This document shows, one piece after another, positions 18,864 to 28,793 of a DNA stretch of 62,087 nt. A program made the position numbers and the translations under genes. The notes under the pieces were generated by a model. That model was not told where the DNA came from, did not search any database, and saw only the letters and a list, made by a program, of their open reading frames with translations. Source of the stretch: Blastococcus sp. CT_GayMR20 (GTDB taxonomy: Bacteria > Actinomycetota > Actinomycetes > Mycobacteriales > Geodermatophilaceae); contig NZ_SPQM01000015.1 of assembly GCF_004570345.1 (NCBI RefSeq), positions 1 to 62,087 of the forward strand, written 5' to 3'. Every line of letters starts with the position of its first letter. Position 1 is the first letter of the stretch.

Positions 18864-19777
18864 TGGGTCAGAAGGTCAACCCGCACGGGTTCCGACTCGG
18901 GATCACCACCGACTACAAGTCCCGGTGGTACGCGGACAAGCTGTACAAGGACTACGTCAAGGAAGACGTCGCGATCCGCAAGCTCATGTCCAAGGGCATG
19001 GAGCGGGCCGGCATCTCCAAGGTCGAGATCGAGCGCACCCGCGACCGGGTCCGCGTCGACATCCACACCGCCCGGCCGGGCATCGTCATCGGCCGTCGCG
19101 GCGCGGAGGCCGACCGCATCCGCGGCGAGCTCGAGAAGCTCACCGGCAAGCAGGTGCAGCTGAACATCCTCGAGGTCAAGAACCCCGAGTCCGACGCCCA
19201 GCTCGTCGCCCAGGGCGTGGCGGAGCAGCTCTCCAGCCGCGTCAGCTTCCGGCGTGCCATGCGCAAGGCCATGCAGTCGGCCCAGCGCAGCCCGCAGGTC
19301 AAGGGCATCCGGGTGCAGTGCTCGGGCCGCCTGGGCGGCACGGAGATGAGCCGGTCGGAGTTCTACCGCGAGGGCCGGGTGCCGCTGCACACGCTCCGCG
19401 CGAACATCGACTACGGCATCTACGAGGCCCGCACCACGTTCGGCCGCATCGGCGTCAAGGTGTGGATCTACAAGGGTGACGTCAGCGGTTCGCGCGCCGA
19501 GCGTGCAGCCCTCGAGGCGCTCGCCGACCGTCAGCAGCGTCGTGAGCGGGCTCAGCGCCCGCAGCGCCGTTCGGGTTCGTCGGGCACCACCGCCGGCGGC
19601 ACCGAGGCCGGTCGCGCCGCGGTCGAGTCCTCGACCGGCCCTGTCGCCGCCGAGGAGACCAGCACGCCCGTCGTGACCTCCGGCGAGGCCGCGCCCGAGA
19701 CGACCGTCGCCGAGGTCGCCGGCCCGGAGGCCACCGCGGCCGCCGAGACGGCCGCCACCGAGAACACGGAGAGCTGA
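18863..19777 (+). CDS. rpsC: 30S ribosomal protein S3 (uS3) with C-terminal tail
   Basis: A 304-residue protein of the mRNA entry channel. The KH domain ([20 protein letters not shown], residues 73-92) and the C-terminal domain to about residue 210 are standard. Residues 232-304 form an extra Ala/Thr/Glu/Pro/Gly-rich acidic tail. The GTG start overlaps the rplV stop by one base and gives the conserved [14 protein letters not shown]; longer frames upstream are shadow. Confidence 0.97.
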   Translation: MGQKVNPHGFRLGITTDYKSRWYADKLYKDYVKEDVAIRKLMSKGMERAGISKVEIERTRDRVRVDIHTARPGIVIGRRGAEADRIRGELEKLTGKQVQLNILEVKNPESDAQLVAQGVAEQLSSRVSFRRAMRKAMQSAQRSPQVKGIRVQCSGRLGGTEMSRSEFYREGRVPLHTLRANIDYGIYEARTTFGRIGVKVWIYKGDVSGSRAERAALEALADRQQRRERAQRPQRRSGSSGTTAGGTEAGRAAVESSTGPVAAEETSTPVVTSGEAAPETTVAEVAGPEATAAAETAATENTES

Positions 19778-19780
19778 GCC

Positions 19781-20197
19781 ATGCTCATCCCACGGCGCGT
19801 CAAGCACCGCAAGCAGCACCACCCGGACCGCGGCGGCAAGGCCAAGGGCGGGACGGCGATCAACTTCGGTGAGTTCGCCATCCAGGCTCTCGAGCCCGCC
19901 TACGTGACCAACCGGCAGATCGAGTCCGCACGTATCGCCATGACCCGCCACATCAAGCGTGGCGGCAAGGTGTGGATCTCGATCTACCCCGACCGTCCGC
20001 TCACCAAGAAGCCGGCCGAGACCCGCATGGGTTCCGGCAAGGGTTCGCCCGAGTGGTGGGTGGCCAACGTGAAGCCCGGCCGCATCATGTTCGAGCTCTC
20101 CGGTGTCGCCGAGCCCGTGGCCCGCGAGGCCATGCGCCGCGCGATCCACAAGCTCCCCATGAAGTGCCGCTTCATCACGCGTGAAGGAGAAGTGTGA
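19781..20197 (+). CDS. rplP: 50S ribosomal protein L16 (uL16)
   Basis: A 138-residue protein near the A-site tRNA elbow, starting [20 protein letters not shown], with the [19 protein letters not shown] block. Standard length. The stop TGA overlaps the rpmC start. Confidence 0.98.
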   Translation: MLIPRRVKHRKQHHPDRGGKAKGGTAINFGEFAIQALEPAYVTNRQIESARIAMTRHIKRGGKVWISIYPDRPLTKKPAETRMGSGKGSPEWWVANVKPGRIMFELSGVAEPVAREAMRRAIHKLPMKCRFITREGEV

Positions 20198-20430
20198 TGG
20201 CCGCCGGTCTGACCGCTCCCGAGCTGCGCGAGCTGTCCGCGGAGGAGCTCGCCGCGCGGCTGCGTGAGCACAAGGAAGAACTGTTCAACCTGCGGTTCCA
20301 GGTGGCCACCGGCCAGCTGGACAACAACCGGCGACTGCAGACCGTCCGCCGCGACATCGCCCGGATCTACACGATCATGCGCGAGCGCGAGCTGGGTCTC
20401 TCGGTCGCCCCGAACGAGGGTGTGGCATGA
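20197..20430 (+). CDS. rpmC: 50S ribosomal protein L29 (uL29)
   Basis: A 77-residue helical protein at the tunnel exit ([20 protein letters not shown]). Two adjacent starts are possible: GTG at 20194 and ATG at 20197. The ATG is chosen because the AGGAG site (20185-20189) is then 7 bases away. Both overlap the rplP stop. Confidence 0.95.
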   Translation: MAAGLTAPELRELSAEELAARLREHKEELFNLRFQVATGQLDNNRRLQTVRRDIARIYTIMRERELGLSVAPNEGVA

Positions 20431-20717
20431 GCGAGACCCAGGAAGCGTCGGGCCCCGGCCTGGCCGGTCGCGGGTACCGCAAGGTGCGCGAGGGCCTGGT
20501 CGTCAGCGACAAGATGGAGAAGACCATCGTCGTCGAGGTCGAGGACCGTGTGAAGCACGGCCTGTACGGCAAGGTCATCCGCCGCACGAGCAAGCTGAAG
20601 GCGCATGACGAGCAGAACGTCGCCGGCATCGGCGACCGCGTGCAGATCATGGAGACCCGTCCGACGTCGGCCACCAAGCGGTGGCGGCTCGTGACGGTTG
20701 TCGAGAAGGCCAAGTAA
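20427..20717 (+). CDS. rpsQ: 30S ribosomal protein S17 (uS17)
   Basis: A 96-residue primary 16S rRNA binder. The OB-fold core [20 protein letters not shown] is intact. It is joined to rpmC by an ATGA overlap and ends the S10 operon, with hairpins after it. Confidence 0.98.
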   Translation: MSETQEASGPGLAGRGYRKVREGLVVSDKMEKTIVVEVEDRVKHGLYGKVIRRTSKLKAHDEQNVAGIGDRVQIMETRPTSATKRWRLVTVVEKAK

Positions 20718-20737
20718 CCAGAACTGCAGGCACGAGG

Positions 20738-20753
20738 CGGCCCTCCGGGGCCG
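20738..20753 (+). terminator. hairpin after rpsQ
   Basis: CGGCCC and GGGCCG pair about 20 bases after the rpsQ stop. The stem is short and lacks a U-tract, so it is a weak terminator candidate for the S10 operon. Confidence 0.35.
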
Positions 20754-20849
20754 TATCACGAGGTTCGTCAGGGGCAGGTACCCTGGACGACTGGCGCGCA
20801 CCACACCTCTCACCAGGGGGCGCGCGCCACATCCCGGTACCCGTGCTTC

Positions 20850-20882
20850 GGACGCACCGGCGGCCCCGCCGCCGGTGCGTCC
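20850..20882 (+). terminator. 15-bp hairpin before rplN
   Basis: GGACGCACCGGCGGC (20850-20864) and its exact complement (20868-20882) form a perfect 15-bp stem with a CCC loop in the 235-base rpsQ-rplN gap. No U-tract follows. It may be a terminator of the S10 operon or a leader structure of the spc operon. A TACCCT box at 20779-20784 could be a -10 for the spc operon, but no convincing -35 precedes it. Confidence 0.5.
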
Positions 20883-20952
20883 GCACGCGGGTGTCGGACA
20901 GCCGGTTCACCGATCCGGCCCGGCTGTCACCACAAGTATTTGGGAGTTGGAC

Positions 20953-21321
20953 GTGATCCAGCAGGAGTCGCGACTGCGTGTCGCCGACAACACCGGGGCG
21001 AAGGAGATCCTCTGCATCCGGGTGCTCGGCGGCTCGGGGCGACGCTACGCGGGCATCGGCGACGTCATCGTCGCCACCGTGAAGGACGCGCTGCCCGGCG
21101 CCGGTGTGAAGCGCGGTGACGTGGTCAAGGCCGTCGTCGTCCGCACCGTGAAGGAGCGCCGTCGTCCCGACGGGTCCTACATCCGCTTCGACGAGAACGC
21201 CGCGGTCATCATCCGCGACAGCGGCGACCCGCGCGGTACGCGCATCTTCGGCCCCGTGGGCCGCGAGCTCCGCGACAAGCGCTTCATGCGGATCATCTCG
21301 CTCGCACCGGAGGTGCTGTGA
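20953..21321 (+). CDS. rplN: 50S ribosomal protein L14 (uL14)
   Basis: A 122-residue protein at the subunit interface, starting [20 protein letters not shown], exactly the family start, which fixes the GTG at 20953. It is the first gene of the spc operon, and its last bases overlap a possible rplX GTG (GTGA). Confidence 0.98.
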   Translation: MIQQESRLRVADNTGAKEILCIRVLGGSGRRYAGIGDVIVATVKDALPGAGVKRGDVVKAVVVRTVKERRRPDGSYIRFDENAAVIIRDSGDPRGTRIFGPVGRELRDKRFMRIISLAPEVL

Positions 21322-21323
21322 TC

Positions 21324-21692
21324 ATGGCTACGCACACGAACGGCAGCACCAAGAAGAGCACCGGCAAGACGCCGTCCATGAAGGTCAAGAAGGGCGACAC
21401 CGTCCTCGTGCTGGCCGGCCGGGACAAGGGCGCCAAGGGCCGTGTCATCGCCGCCTTTCCGAAGGACCAGCGCGTGCTGGTCGAGGGAGTCGGCCGGGTC
21501 AAGAAGCACACCCGCATCAGCTCCACCCAGCGCGGCGCCCAGCAGGGCGGGATCGTCACGCAGGAGGCGCCCATCCACGTGAGCAACGTGATGGTGATCG
21601 ACTCCGAGGACAAGCCGACCCGCGTCGGCTACCGCAAGGACGACAACGGCCGCAGCGTCCGCGTCTCGCGGCGAACCGGTAAGGACCTCTGA
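21324..21692 (+). CDS. rplX: 50S ribosomal protein L24 (uL24)
   Basis: A 122-residue assembly-initiator protein. The KOW motif is seen in [20 protein letters not shown]. The ATG at 21324 is preferred over GTG 21318 (which would overlap rplN) because its distance from the GGAGG site is more normal. A start at the internal ATG before KVKKGDT would give the usual short form, so the N-terminus is uncertain by up to 18 residues. Confidence 0.95.
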   Translation: MATHTNGSTKKSTGKTPSMKVKKGDTVLVLAGRDKGAKGRVIAAFPKDQRVLVEGVGRVKKHTRISSTQRGAQQGGIVTQEAPIHVSNVMVIDSEDKPTRVGYRKDDNGRSVRVSRRTGKDL

Positions 21693-21697
21693 ACGTC

Positions 21698-22288
21698 ATG
21701 AGCGCACCGACCACCGAGCGCGAGCTGCCCCGCATGCTCGCCCACTACCGCGACACGATCGCGCCGGCCCTCCAGTCGGAGTTCAACTTCGACAACGTCA
21801 TGCAGATCCCGCGCCTGACGAAGATCGTCGTCAACATGGGCGTCGGAGAGGCCACCCGCGACGCCAAGCTGATGGACGGCGCCGTCCGGGACCTCACCGC
21901 GATCACCGGTCAGAAGCCTGCCGTCGTCCGGGCCCGCAAGTCCATCGCGCAGTTCAAGCTGCGCGAGGGCATGCCCATCGGCGCGAAGGTCACCCTCCGC
22001 GGCGACCGCATGTGGGAGTTCCTGGACCGGCTGCTGTCGCTGGCCCTGCCCCGTATCCGTGACTTCCGTGGCCTGAACCCCAAGCAGTTCGACGGGCACG
22101 GCAACTACACGTTCGGCCTCAACGAGCAGTCGATGTTCCGCGAGATCGACGTCGACAAGATCGACCGGCAGCGCGGCATGGACATCACGCTGGTCACCAC
22201 GGCCACCAACGACGACGAGGGTCGCGAGCTGCTCCGCCAGCTCGGCTTCCCGTTCGCCGGCCAGCCCGTCGTCACCACCATCCGCTGA
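21698..22288 (+). CDS. rplE: 50S ribosomal protein L5 (uL5)
   Basis: A 196-residue 5S rRNA-binding protein of the central protuberance. Conserved blocks [17 protein letters not shown] and [20 protein letters not shown] are present. Standard actinobacterial length. Confidence 0.98.
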   Translation: MSAPTTERELPRMLAHYRDTIAPALQSEFNFDNVMQIPRLTKIVVNMGVGEATRDAKLMDGAVRDLTAITGQKPAVVRARKSIAQFKLREGMPIGAKVTLRGDRMWEFLDRLLSLALPRIRDFRGLNPKQFDGHGNYTFGLNEQSMFREIDVDKIDRQRGMDITLVTTATNDDEGRELLRQLGFPFAGQPVVTTIR

Positions 22289-22307
22289 GCCGGTAGGAGA
22301 CAAGAAC

Positions 22308-22493
22308 ATGGCCAAGAAGGCTCTGATCGAGAAGGCGAACCGCAAGCCCAAGTTCGCCGTCCGTGGCTACACCCGCTGCCAGCGGTGCGGTCGCCCGCAC
22401 TCGGTGTTCCGCAAGTTCGGCCTCTGCCGGATCTGCCTGCGGGAGATGGCCCACGCCGGGGAGCTCCCGGGCGTGCGCAAGTCCTCCTGGTAA
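22308..22493 (+). CDS. rpsZ: 30S ribosomal protein S14 type Z (uS14, zinc form)
   Basis: A 61-residue protein with two CxxC pairs (Cys24/Cys27 and Cys40/Cys43), the zinc-binding C+ form. The start [16 protein letters not shown] and end GVRKSSW are standard. Actinobacteria often encode a zinc-free paralogue elsewhere under Zur; none is in this window. Confidence 0.98.
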   Translation: MAKKALIEKANRKPKFAVRGYTRCQRCGRPHSVFRKFGLCRICLREMAHAGELPGVRKSSW

Positions 22494-22506
22494 GCACCGC
22501 ACCACC

Positions 22507-22530
22507 CGGCCGGGGCGATCGCCCCGGCCG
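22507..22530. terminator. hairpin between rpsZ and rpsH
   Basis: CGGCCGGGGC and GCCCCGGCCG form a perfect 10-bp stem with a GATC loop, so the 24 bases are fully palindromic. It lies 14 bases after the rpsZ stop. No U-tract follows; mRNA processing or attenuation is more likely than full termination. Confidence 0.45.
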
Positions 22531-22620
22531 CACCACAGCTCCACCGTTCGCCGACAGGCCCACGACCACCGAGAACTTCGGGAAACGTGCGGAACCGCGG
22601 CGAGAGAGGCACCACTCACC

Positions 22621-23031
22621 ATGACGATGACCGACCCGATCGCGGACATGCTCACGCGGTTGAGGAACGCCAACCAGGCGTACCACGACAGCGCGACCAT
22701 GCCGTCCTCGAAGCTCAAGACGCACATCGCCGAGATCCTCCAGCAGGAGGGCTACATCGCCGGCTGGACCGTCAACGACGTCGAGAAGGACGGCAGCACC
22801 TTCAAGCAGCTCGTGATCGACCTCAAGTACGGCCCGAACCGCGAGCGCAGCATCGCCGGCGTCCGGCGCGTGTCGAAGCCTGGCCTGCGGGTCTACGCGA
22901 AGTCGACGTCCCTGCCCAAGGTCCTCGGCGGTCTCGGCGTGGCGATCATCTCGACCTCGACCGGGCTGCTGACCGACAAGCAGGCGAACAAGAAGGGCGT
23001 GGGTGGGGAAGTCCTCGCCTACGTCTGGTAA
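22621..23031 (+). CDS. rpsH: 30S ribosomal protein S8 (uS8)
   Basis: A 136-residue 16S rRNA central-domain protein ([20 protein letters not shown] to GGEVLAYVW). ATG 22621 is chosen since GAGAGG lies 11-15 bases upstream; ATG 22627 (MTDPIADM) is the alternative. In E. coli S8 represses the spc operon; whether that holds here is unknown. Confidence 0.97.
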   Translation: MTMTDPIADMLTRLRNANQAYHDSATMPSSKLKTHIAEILQQEGYIAGWTVNDVEKDGSTFKQLVIDLKYGPNRERSIAGVRRVSKPGLRVYAKSTSLPKVLGGLGVAIISTSTGLLTDKQANKKGVGGEVLAYVW

Positions 23032-23043
23032 GGGAGAGCGAAG

Positions 23044-23583
23044 ATGTCACGAATCGGACGACTCCCGATCCCCGTGCCCAGCGGTGTCGACGTCACCATC
23101 GACGGTCAGGTCGTCAGCGTGAAGGGCCCCAAGGGCTCGCTGGCTCACACCGTCGCCGCGCCCATCACGGTCGAGCGCGACGAGGACGGCACGCTGAAGG
23201 TCCAGCGGCCCAACGACGAGCGGCAGAACCGAGCGCTGCACGGCCTCTCCCGCACGCTGATCGCGAACATGATCACCGGCGTCACCGAGGGCTACACCAA
23301 GACCCTCGAGATCGTCGGCGTCGGTTACCGCGTCCAGGCCCGCGGCTCGGACCTCGAGTTCGCCCTGGGCTTCAGCCACCCGGTGCCGGTGAAGGCCCCC
23401 GAGGGCATCTCCTTCGCCGTCGAGAGCCCCACCCGCCTGCGGGTGACCGGCATCGACAAGCAGCAGGTCGGCGAGGTCGCAGCCAAGATCCGCAAGATCC
23501 GCAAGCCCGACCCGTACAAGGGCAAGGGCGTGCGGTACCAGGGCGAGGTCGTCAAGCGCAAGGTCGGGAAGACGGGCAAGTGA
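23044..23583 (+). CDS. rplF: 50S ribosomal protein L6 (uL6)
   Basis: A 179-residue protein near the factor-binding site, starting [19 protein letters not shown]. The duplicated fold and the [18 protein letters not shown] tail are intact. The TGA overlaps the rplR ATG (TGATG). Confidence 0.98.
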   Translation: MSRIGRLPIPVPSGVDVTIDGQVVSVKGPKGSLAHTVAAPITVERDEDGTLKVQRPNDERQNRALHGLSRTLIANMITGVTEGYTKTLEIVGVGYRVQARGSDLEFALGFSHPVPVKAPEGISFAVESPTRLRVTGIDKQQVGEVAAKIRKIRKPDPYKGKGVRYQGEVVKRKVGKTGK

Positions 23584-23996
23584 TGGCTCAGGCAACGAAG
23601 AACGAGAAGGCCAGGGCCCACAAGCCCGTCGGCACCGACATCAGCACGGCCCGTCGCGTCTCGCGGCTGCGCCGGCACAACCGGCTGCGCAAGCGCGTGG
23701 TCGGTACCCCGGAGCGTCCGCGCCTCGTCGTCAACCGCAGCTCGCGGCACATCCACGTGCAGCTGGTGGACGACACCGCGGGCCGCACGCTGGCCAGCGC
23801 CTCGACGATGGACGCCAGCCTCCGCGGCGCCGAGGGCGACAAGTCCGCCCTCGCCCGCCAGGTGGGCGCCCTGATCGCCGACCGGGCGAAGGCCGCCGGG
23901 GTGACCGCGGTCGTGCTCGACCGCGGTGGCAACCGGTACGCCGGGCGGATCGCCGCCCTGGCCGACGGGGCCCGCGAGGGCGGGCTGGACTTCTGA
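23583..23996 (+). CDS. rplR: 50S ribosomal protein L18 (uL18)
   Basis: A 137-residue 5S rRNA-binding protein. The core starts [20 protein letters not shown] and ends with [20 protein letters not shown]. The start at 23583 overlaps the rplF stop by one base; the longer open frame upstream is an rpsH/rplF shadow. Confidence 0.97.
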   Translation: MAQATKNEKARAHKPVGTDISTARRVSRLRRHNRLRKRVVGTPERPRLVVNRSSRHIHVQLVDDTAGRTLASASTMDASLRGAEGDKSALARQVGALIADRAKAAGVTAVVLDRGGNRYAGRIAALADGAREGGLDF

Positions 23997-24029
23997 TGAA
24001 CGACAAGCTGATCGAGAGGGACGTCTGAT
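23997..24029 (+). other. 10-codon leader ORF before rpsE
   Basis: Immediately after the rplR stop an ATG opens a 10-codon frame ([10 protein letters not shown]) whose TGA overlaps the rpsE ATG (TGATG). Its own coding nature is unproven. The perfect packing between two coupled genes suggests it may pass ribosomes from rplR to rpsE. GAGAGGGA inside it also serves as the rpsE ribosome-binding site. Confidence 0.35.
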
Positions 24030-24642
24030 GCCAGGACCACAGCGACGCGGCGGCGGCGCCGGCGGCGGTAACGACCGCCGCGACCGTCGTGACGGCGGGC
24101 GGGGCCCCGGTGGCGCGCCCGCCGAGAAGAGCAACTACATCGAGCGCGTGGTGGCCATCAACCGCGTGTCCAAGGTCGTCAAGGGTGGTCGTCGCTTCAG
24201 CTTCACCGCCCTGGTGATCGTGGGTGACGGCGACGGCAAGGTCGGCGTCGGCTACGGCAAGGCCAAGGAGGTGCCCGCGGCGATCGCCAAGGGCGTCGAG
24301 GAGGCCAAGAAGCACTTCTACAACGTGCCGCGCATCGCCAGCACCATCCCGCACCCCGTGCAGGGTGAGGCCGCGGCCGGTGTCGTGCTGCTCAAGCCGG
24401 CCAGCCCCGGTACCGGTGTCATCGCCGGTGGCCCGGTGCGTGCCGTGCTCGAGTGCGCCGGCATCCACGACGTGCTGTCCAAGAGCCTGGGTTCCTCGAA
24501 CCCGATCAACATCGTGCACGCCACGATGCAGGCGCTGAAGGACCTCGTCCGCCCCGAGGAGATCGCGGCCCGCCGCGGTCTGCCGCTCGAGGACGTCGCC
24601 CCGGCCGCCATGCTCCGTGCCCGTGCGGGTCAGGGAGTCTGA
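24028..24642 (+). CDS. rpsE: 30S ribosomal protein S5 (uS5)
   Basis: A 204-residue protein of the decoding and translocation region. A Gly/Arg-rich N-terminal extension of about 33 residues precedes the S5 domain ([20 protein letters not shown]), as in other actinobacteria. The start is set by GAGAGGGA 6-8 bases upstream and by the TGATG junction with the small frame before it. Confidence 0.97.
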   Translation: MPGPQRRGGGAGGGNDRRDRRDGGRGPGGAPAEKSNYIERVVAINRVSKVVKGGRRFSFTALVIVGDGDGKVGVGYGKAKEVPAAIAKGVEEAKKHFYNVPRIASTIPHPVQGEAAAGVVLLKPASPGTGVIAGGPVRAVLECAGIHDVLSKSLGSSNPINIVHATMQALKDLVRPEEIAARRGLPLEDVAPAAMLRARAGQGV

Positions 24643-24643
24643 G

Positions 24644-24823
24644 ATGGCACAGCTGAAGATCACCCAGGTCAAGTCGGGGATCGGGCGCAAGCAGAACCAG
24701 CGGGAGACGCTGCGGACGCTGGGCCTCAAGCGCATCCACGACTCGGTCGTGCAGGAGGACCGTCCCGAGATCCGCGGGATGGTCGCGACGGTGCCGCACC
24801 TCGTGCGCGTCGAGGAAGTCTGA
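24644..24823 (+). CDS. rpmD: 50S ribosomal protein L30 (uL30)
   Basis: A 59-residue protein, [20 protein letters not shown], of standard size. It starts one base after the rpsE stop, and rplO follows 13 bases downstream. Confidence 0.97.
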   Translation: MAQLKITQVKSGIGRKQNQRETLRTLGLKRIHDSVVQEDRPEIRGMVATVPHLVRVEEV

Positions 24824-24836
24824 GGAAAGACTCGCT

Positions 24837-25280
24837 ATGACACTCAAAGTTCACCACCTCCGCCCGGCGCCCGGCGCCCACACCGCCAAGACCCGCGTCG
24901 GCCGTGGTGAGGGCTCCAAGGGCAAGTCGGCCGGTCGCGGCACCAAGGGCACCGGCGCTCGGGGCAACACCCACGCCCGGTTCGAGGGTGGGCAGACCCC
25001 GCTGCACATGCGGCTGCCCAAGCTCTCCGGCTTCAAGAGCCCGAACAAGGTCGTCTTCCAGGTCGTCAACCTCGACCGCATCGCGGCGCTCTTCCCGCAG
25101 GGCGGCCGGGTCGACCCGGACACCCTCGCCGACGCCGGTGCGGTCCGCCGCGGCCAGCTCGTCAAGGTCCTGGGCTCCGGCGACCTCGGCGGCGTCGCGG
25201 TCGACGTGCAGGCGCACGCCTTCTCCGCGTCCGCTGCCGAGAAGATCGGCGCGGCCGGGGGCAGCACCACCCGCATCTAG
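24837..25280 (+). CDS. rplO: 50S ribosomal protein L15 (uL15)
   Basis: A 147-residue late-assembly protein with the Gly-rich N-terminal region ([19 protein letters not shown]) and a globular C-terminal domain. It is the last ribosomal gene before secY. A family B repeat lies 36 bases after its stop. Confidence 0.97.
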   Translation: MTLKVHHLRPAPGAHTAKTRVGRGEGSKGKSAGRGTKGTGARGNTHARFEGGQTPLHMRLPKLSGFKSPNKVVFQVVNLDRIAALFPQGGRVDPDTLADAGAVRRGQLVKVLGSGDLGGVAVDVQAHAFSASAAEKIGAAGGSTTRI

Positions 25281-25316
25281 GAGACCCTCTGCCCCCTCAT
25301 CCCGGGCAGGATTGAC

Positions 25317-25374
25317 GGCCGCCCTGCAGGGCCCCGCCGCGAGCCTGCGAGTGGTGGGGGGCAGGGTGGTCCTT
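25317..25374. repeat. family B REP-like repeat, copy 1 (reverse orientation)
   Basis: On the minus strand it reads AAGGACCACCCTGCC, then a CCACCACTCGCAGGCTCGCGG core, then GGGCCCTGCAGGGCGGCC. The outer arms pair (GGACCACCCTGC with GCAGGGCGGCC) and an inner stem forms around CTCGCAGGCTCG. It lies between rplO and secY, just before the secY ribosome-binding site. Confidence 0.8.
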
Positions 25375-25404
25375 ACACTCACTCGACCGATCAGGGGAGG
25401 GCAC

Positions 25405-26715
25405 GTGCTGCAGGCGTTCGCCGCGGCGTTCCGGACGCCAGACCTCCGGCGCAAGCTGCTGTTCTCCCTGGGCATCATCGCCGTGTACCGGCTGGGCGCC
25501 GCCATCCCGGGACCAGGCGTCTCGGTCGAGGCGATCAACAGCTGTCTCGAGCAGGCCCAGGCCTCCGACCAGCGGGACCTCTACTCCCTGGTGAACCTGT
25601 TCTCCGGCGGCGCGCTGCTGCGCCTGTCGGTGTTCGCGCTCGGCATCATGCCGTACATCACGGCGAGCATCATCGTGCAGCTGCTGGTGGTCGTGATCCC
25701 GCGGTTCGAGCAGCTGAAGAAGGAAGGGCAGTCGGGTCAGGCCAAGCTGACCCAGTACACCCGCTACCTGACGATCGCCCTCGCCGTCCTGCAGAGCACC
25801 GGGATCATCGCCCTGGCCCGCAGCGGTCAGCTGTTCCCGAACTGCAGCGAGGCGATCATCCCGTCGGACTCGGTCTGGACGACGGTCATCCTGGTCATCG
25901 CCCTCACGGCCGGCACCGCGCTGATCATGTGGCTGGGCGAGCTGCTCACCGAGAAGGGGATCGGCAACGGCATGTCCGTGCTGATCTTCACCTCGATCGC
26001 GGCCCGCATCCCGGCCGAGGGCGGCTCGATCCTCCAGTCGCGCGGCGGCATGGTCTTCGCCATCGTCTGCATCTTCGCCGTCCTGATCATCGGGACGGTC
26101 GTCTACGTCGAGCAGGCGCAGCGCCGGATCCCGGTTCAGTACGCCAAGCGCATGGTCGGGCGCCGCATGTACGGCGGCACGTCGACGTACCTGCCGCTGA
26201 AGGTCAACCAGGCCGGGGTCATCCCGGTCATCTTCGCCTCGTCGCTGCTCTACCTGCCACAGCTGATCACCCAGCTCCAGGGCAACGAGACCGGTTCGGT
26301 GCGGCAGTTCTTCGAGCGGTACGTCATCGACCAGAGCAGCCCGGTCCACGTCGCGCTCTACTTCGGCCTGATCGTCTTCTTCACGTACTTCTACGTGTCG
26401 ATCACGTTCAACCCCGAGGAGCGGGCCGACGACATGAAGCGCTACGGCGGCTTCATCCCGGGCATCCGTCCTGGCCGGCCGACCGCCGAGTACCTGCAGT
26501 ACGTACTGTCCCGGATCACCCTGCCGGGGTCGATCTACCTGGGTCTGGTGGCCGTGCTGCCGAACCTGTTCCTGTCGATCACCCAGCCGGGCCAGAACCA
26601 GAACTTCCCGTTCGGCGGGACCGCGGTGCTCATCATGGTCGGAGTGGGGTTGGAGACGGTGAAGCAGATCGAGACGCAGCTCAACCAGCGCAACTACGAA
26701 GGGTTCCTGAAGTAG
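25405..26715 (+). CDS. secY: preprotein translocase subunit SecY
   Basis: A 436-residue polytopic inner-membrane protein forming the Sec protein-conducting channel with SecE and SecG. About ten transmembrane helices are visible, along with conserved cytoplasmic loops ([51 protein letters not shown]). The GTG at 25405 is set by AGGGGAGGG upstream. The TAG stop shares its last base with the adk GTG. Confidence 0.97.
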   Translation: MLQAFAAAFRTPDLRRKLLFSLGIIAVYRLGAAIPGPGVSVEAINSCLEQAQASDQRDLYSLVNLFSGGALLRLSVFALGIMPYITASIIVQLLVVVIPRFEQLKKEGQSGQAKLTQYTRYLTIALAVLQSTGIIALARSGQLFPNCSEAIIPSDSVWTTVILVIALTAGTALIMWLGELLTEKGIGNGMSVLIFTSIAARIPAEGGSILQSRGGMVFAIVCIFAVLIIGTVVYVEQAQRRIPVQYAKRMVGRRMYGGTSTYLPLKVNQAGVIPVIFASSLLYLPQLITQLQGNETGSVRQFFERYVIDQSSPVHVALYFGLIVFFTYFYVSITFNPEERADDMKRYGGFIPGIRPGRPTAEYLQYVLSRITLPGSIYLGLVAVLPNLFLSITQPGQNQNFPFGGTAVLIMVGVGLETVKQIETQLNQRNYEGFLK

Positions 26716-27335
26716 TGCGCGTCGTCCTGCTGGGCCCTCCTGGCGCGGGCAAGGGCACCCAGGCGCAGATCATCGCCGGGCGCCTCGGCGTCCCGGCGAT
26801 CTCGACCGGTGACATCTTCCGCGCCAACGTGAGCGGCCAGACGGAGCTGGGCCGCAAGGCCAAGACCTACATGGACGCCGGCGACCTCGTTCCCGACGAG
26901 ATCACCGTGGCCATGGTCAAGGACCGCCTGGCCGAGCCGGACGCGAAGGCCGGGTTCCTGCTCGACGGCTTCCCCCGCACGATCGCCCAGGCCGAGCAGC
27001 TGCGCTCCTCGCTGGCCGACCTGGGCCACGGCCTGGACTGCGTCCTCGAGCTCGTGGTCGACGAGGAGGAGCTGGTGCGCCGGCTCTCCGGCCGTCGCAT
27101 GCTCGTCGACGGCCAGATGGTCCAGCGCGAGGACGACAAGCCCGAGACGGTCCGGCACCGGCTCGAGGTCTACCGGGAACAGACGTCCCCGCTCTCGGGG
27201 TTCTACGAGTCCGAGGGCCTGCTCGCGCGCATCGACGCGATCGGCGAGGTCGACGAGGTGACCGACCGTGCCCTGGCCGCCCTGGGCGCCGACGATCACG
27301 GCCAGGCGGCCCCCGAGCAGGCGGACGAGGCCTGA
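26715..27335 (+). CDS. adk: adenylate kinase, short-LID form
   Basis: A 206-residue enzyme that equilibrates ATP + AMP with 2 ADP. The P-loop GPPGAGKGT (residues 7-15), the NMP-binding region ([10 protein letters not shown]) and GFPRT are intact. The LID insert is very short ([19 protein letters not shown]) and has no zinc-binding cysteines, as in mycobacterial Adk. The GTG start overlaps the secY stop by one base. Confidence 0.96.
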   Translation: MRVVLLGPPGAGKGTQAQIIAGRLGVPAISTGDIFRANVSGQTELGRKAKTYMDAGDLVPDEITVAMVKDRLAEPDAKAGFLLDGFPRTIAQAEQLRSSLADLGHGLDCVLELVVDEEELVRRLSGRRMLVDGQMVQREDDKPETVRHRLEVYREQTSPLSGFYESEGLLARIDAIGEVDEVTDRALAALGADDHGQAAPEQADEA

Positions 27336-27417
27336 TCGGCGCGACCGGAAGGCAGGGCAGCAGATGACGTCCGGGATCCTCTCCCGTGTCCCGCTGCTCG
27401 CGAAGTGGAGTGGACGC

Positions 27418-28221
27418 ATGATCCAGATCAAGACCCCGCAGGAGATCGAGCTCATGCGCGGCGCCGGCCTGGTGGTCGCCGGCGCGATCGCGGCGGTGCG
27501 TGCCGCCGTCCGGCCCGGCGTGACCACCGGTGAGCTCGACGCGATCGCCGAGGACCACATCCGCAGCGCCGGGGCCGTGCCGTCCTTCCTCGGGTACCAC
27601 GGGTTCACCGGCAGCATCTGCGCGTCGATCAACAACGAGATCGTGCACGGCATCCCCAACCGCGACCGCGCCTTGGCTGCCGGCGACAACATCTCGATCG
27701 ACTGCGGCGCGATCCTCGAGGGCTGGCACGGCGACTCTGCGGTCACCGTCACGGTGGGGGAGCCCTCCCCGGAGGACGCCGCCCTCATCGACGTGACGGA
27801 GCGGTCGATGTGGGCCGGTCTGGCGAAGGCCTTCGCGGGAGGCCGGCTGACCGACATCAGTGCCGCCGTCGAGCAGACGATCACCGCCGAGCAGCACCCG
27901 TACGGGATCGTCGACCACTACGGCGGCCACGGCATCGGCACCGAGATGCACCAGGACCCGCACGTGCTGAACTACGGCCGGCCCGGCCGCGGCCCGAAGC
28001 TCGTCCCCGGCCTCGCGCTGGCCATCGAGCCGATGGTCACCGTCGGCGACGCGGCCACCGTCGAGCTCGAGGACGGCTGGACGGTCGTCACCAAGGACGG
28101 CTCGCGCGCCGCGCACTTCGAGCACACGGTGGCGATCACGCCCGAAGGCCCGTGGGTCCTCACCGCCGAGGACGGCGGAGCGGCGGGGCTCGCGCCGTTC
28201 GGGATCACGCCCCGCTCGTAG
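27418..28221 (+). CDS. map: methionine aminopeptidase, type I
   Basis: A 267-residue metalloenzyme that removes N-terminal Met from new proteins. The five metal ligands sit in the usual motifs: Asp in SIDCGA and in WHGDSA, His in GGHGIGTEMHQDPH, Glu in AIEPM and in HFEHT. The start MIQIKTPQEIELMRGAG matches other actinobacterial forms and has GGAG 7 bases upstream. An upstream in-frame ATG at 27364 would add 18 residues. Confidence 0.95.
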   Translation: MIQIKTPQEIELMRGAGLVVAGAIAAVRAAVRPGVTTGELDAIAEDHIRSAGAVPSFLGYHGFTGSICASINNEIVHGIPNRDRALAAGDNISIDCGAILEGWHGDSAVTVTVGEPSPEDAALIDVTERSMWAGLAKAFAGGRLTDISAAVEQTITAEQHPYGIVDHYGGHGIGTEMHQDPHVLNYGRPGRGPKLVPGLALAIEPMVTVGDAATVELEDGWTVVTKDGSRAAHFEHTVAITPEGPWVLTAEDGGAAGLAPFGITPRS

Positions 28222-28230
28222 CACCCCGTC

Positions 28231-28282
28231 AGCCCGCCGGCCCGACGCGAGCGTGCGAGTGGTGGGGGGCAGGTGGGGCCTT
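28231..28282. repeat. family B REP-like repeat, copy 2 (reverse, degenerate)
   Basis: On the minus strand AAGGCCCCACCTGCC runs into CCACCACTCGCACGCTCGCG, matching the family B left arm and core. The expected right arm is replaced by a divergent GC-rich segment, so the outer stem is lost. It lies just after the map stop and before the infA promoter. Confidence 0.65.
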
Positions 28283-28299
28283 CATCTCATCGGGGCGGG

Positions 28300-28329
28300 T
28301 TGGTGAGCCCCGTTGCGCCGGGGTACAGT
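28300..28329 (+). promoter_or_regulatory. infA / alpha-operon promoter
   Basis: TTGGTG (28300-28305) and TACAGT (28324-28329) are spaced by 18 bases. The predicted transcript starts near 28336 and would open with a small hairpin, GACGGCG-TTCG-CGCCGTC (28334-28351), then run about 150 bases to infA. Confidence 0.55.
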
Positions 28330-28500
28330 GAACGACGGCGTTCGCGCCGTCCTGTCGTCGTGCTGTGGCCGCATGACCCGGGACGCCCTCGCGAGAGCGT
28401 CTGCACCACCTGTTCTGCAACCATCGAGTGCGTCCGCCGGGGTTCCCCCGTGGCCGCGTGAGGACACCAGTACCACCGAGTCAGGGAGCGCGTGTAGGGA

Positions 28501-28722
28501 ATGGCGAAGAAGGACGGGGCCATCGAGGTCGAGGGTCGCGTCGTCGAGCCGCTGCCCAATGCGATGTTCCGGGTCGAGCTGCAGAACGGGCACCGGGTGC
28601 TCGCCCACATCAGCGGCAAGATGCGCCAGCACTACATCCGCATCCTGCCCGAGGACCGCGTGGTCGTGGAGCTCTCGCCCTACGACCTGACCCGCGGTCG
28701 CATCGTCTACCGCTACAAGTAA
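28501..28722 (+). CDS. infA: translation initiation factor IF-1
   Basis: A 73-residue OB-fold protein starting [20 protein letters not shown] that occupies the ribosomal A site during initiation. Standard size. It is the first gene of the infA-rpmJ-rpsM-rpsK-rpsD-rpoA-rplQ group. Confidence 0.98.
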   Translation: MAKKDGAIEVEGRVVEPLPNAMFRVELQNGHRVLAHISGKMRQHYIRILPEDRVVVELSPYDLTRGRIVYRYK

Positions 28723-28793
28723 CCGCTCGGACCGCGACTGCCCACCGGCAGACCCGCGGCCGGCACACGATCGAGGAATGAGGGGCGGCACCG

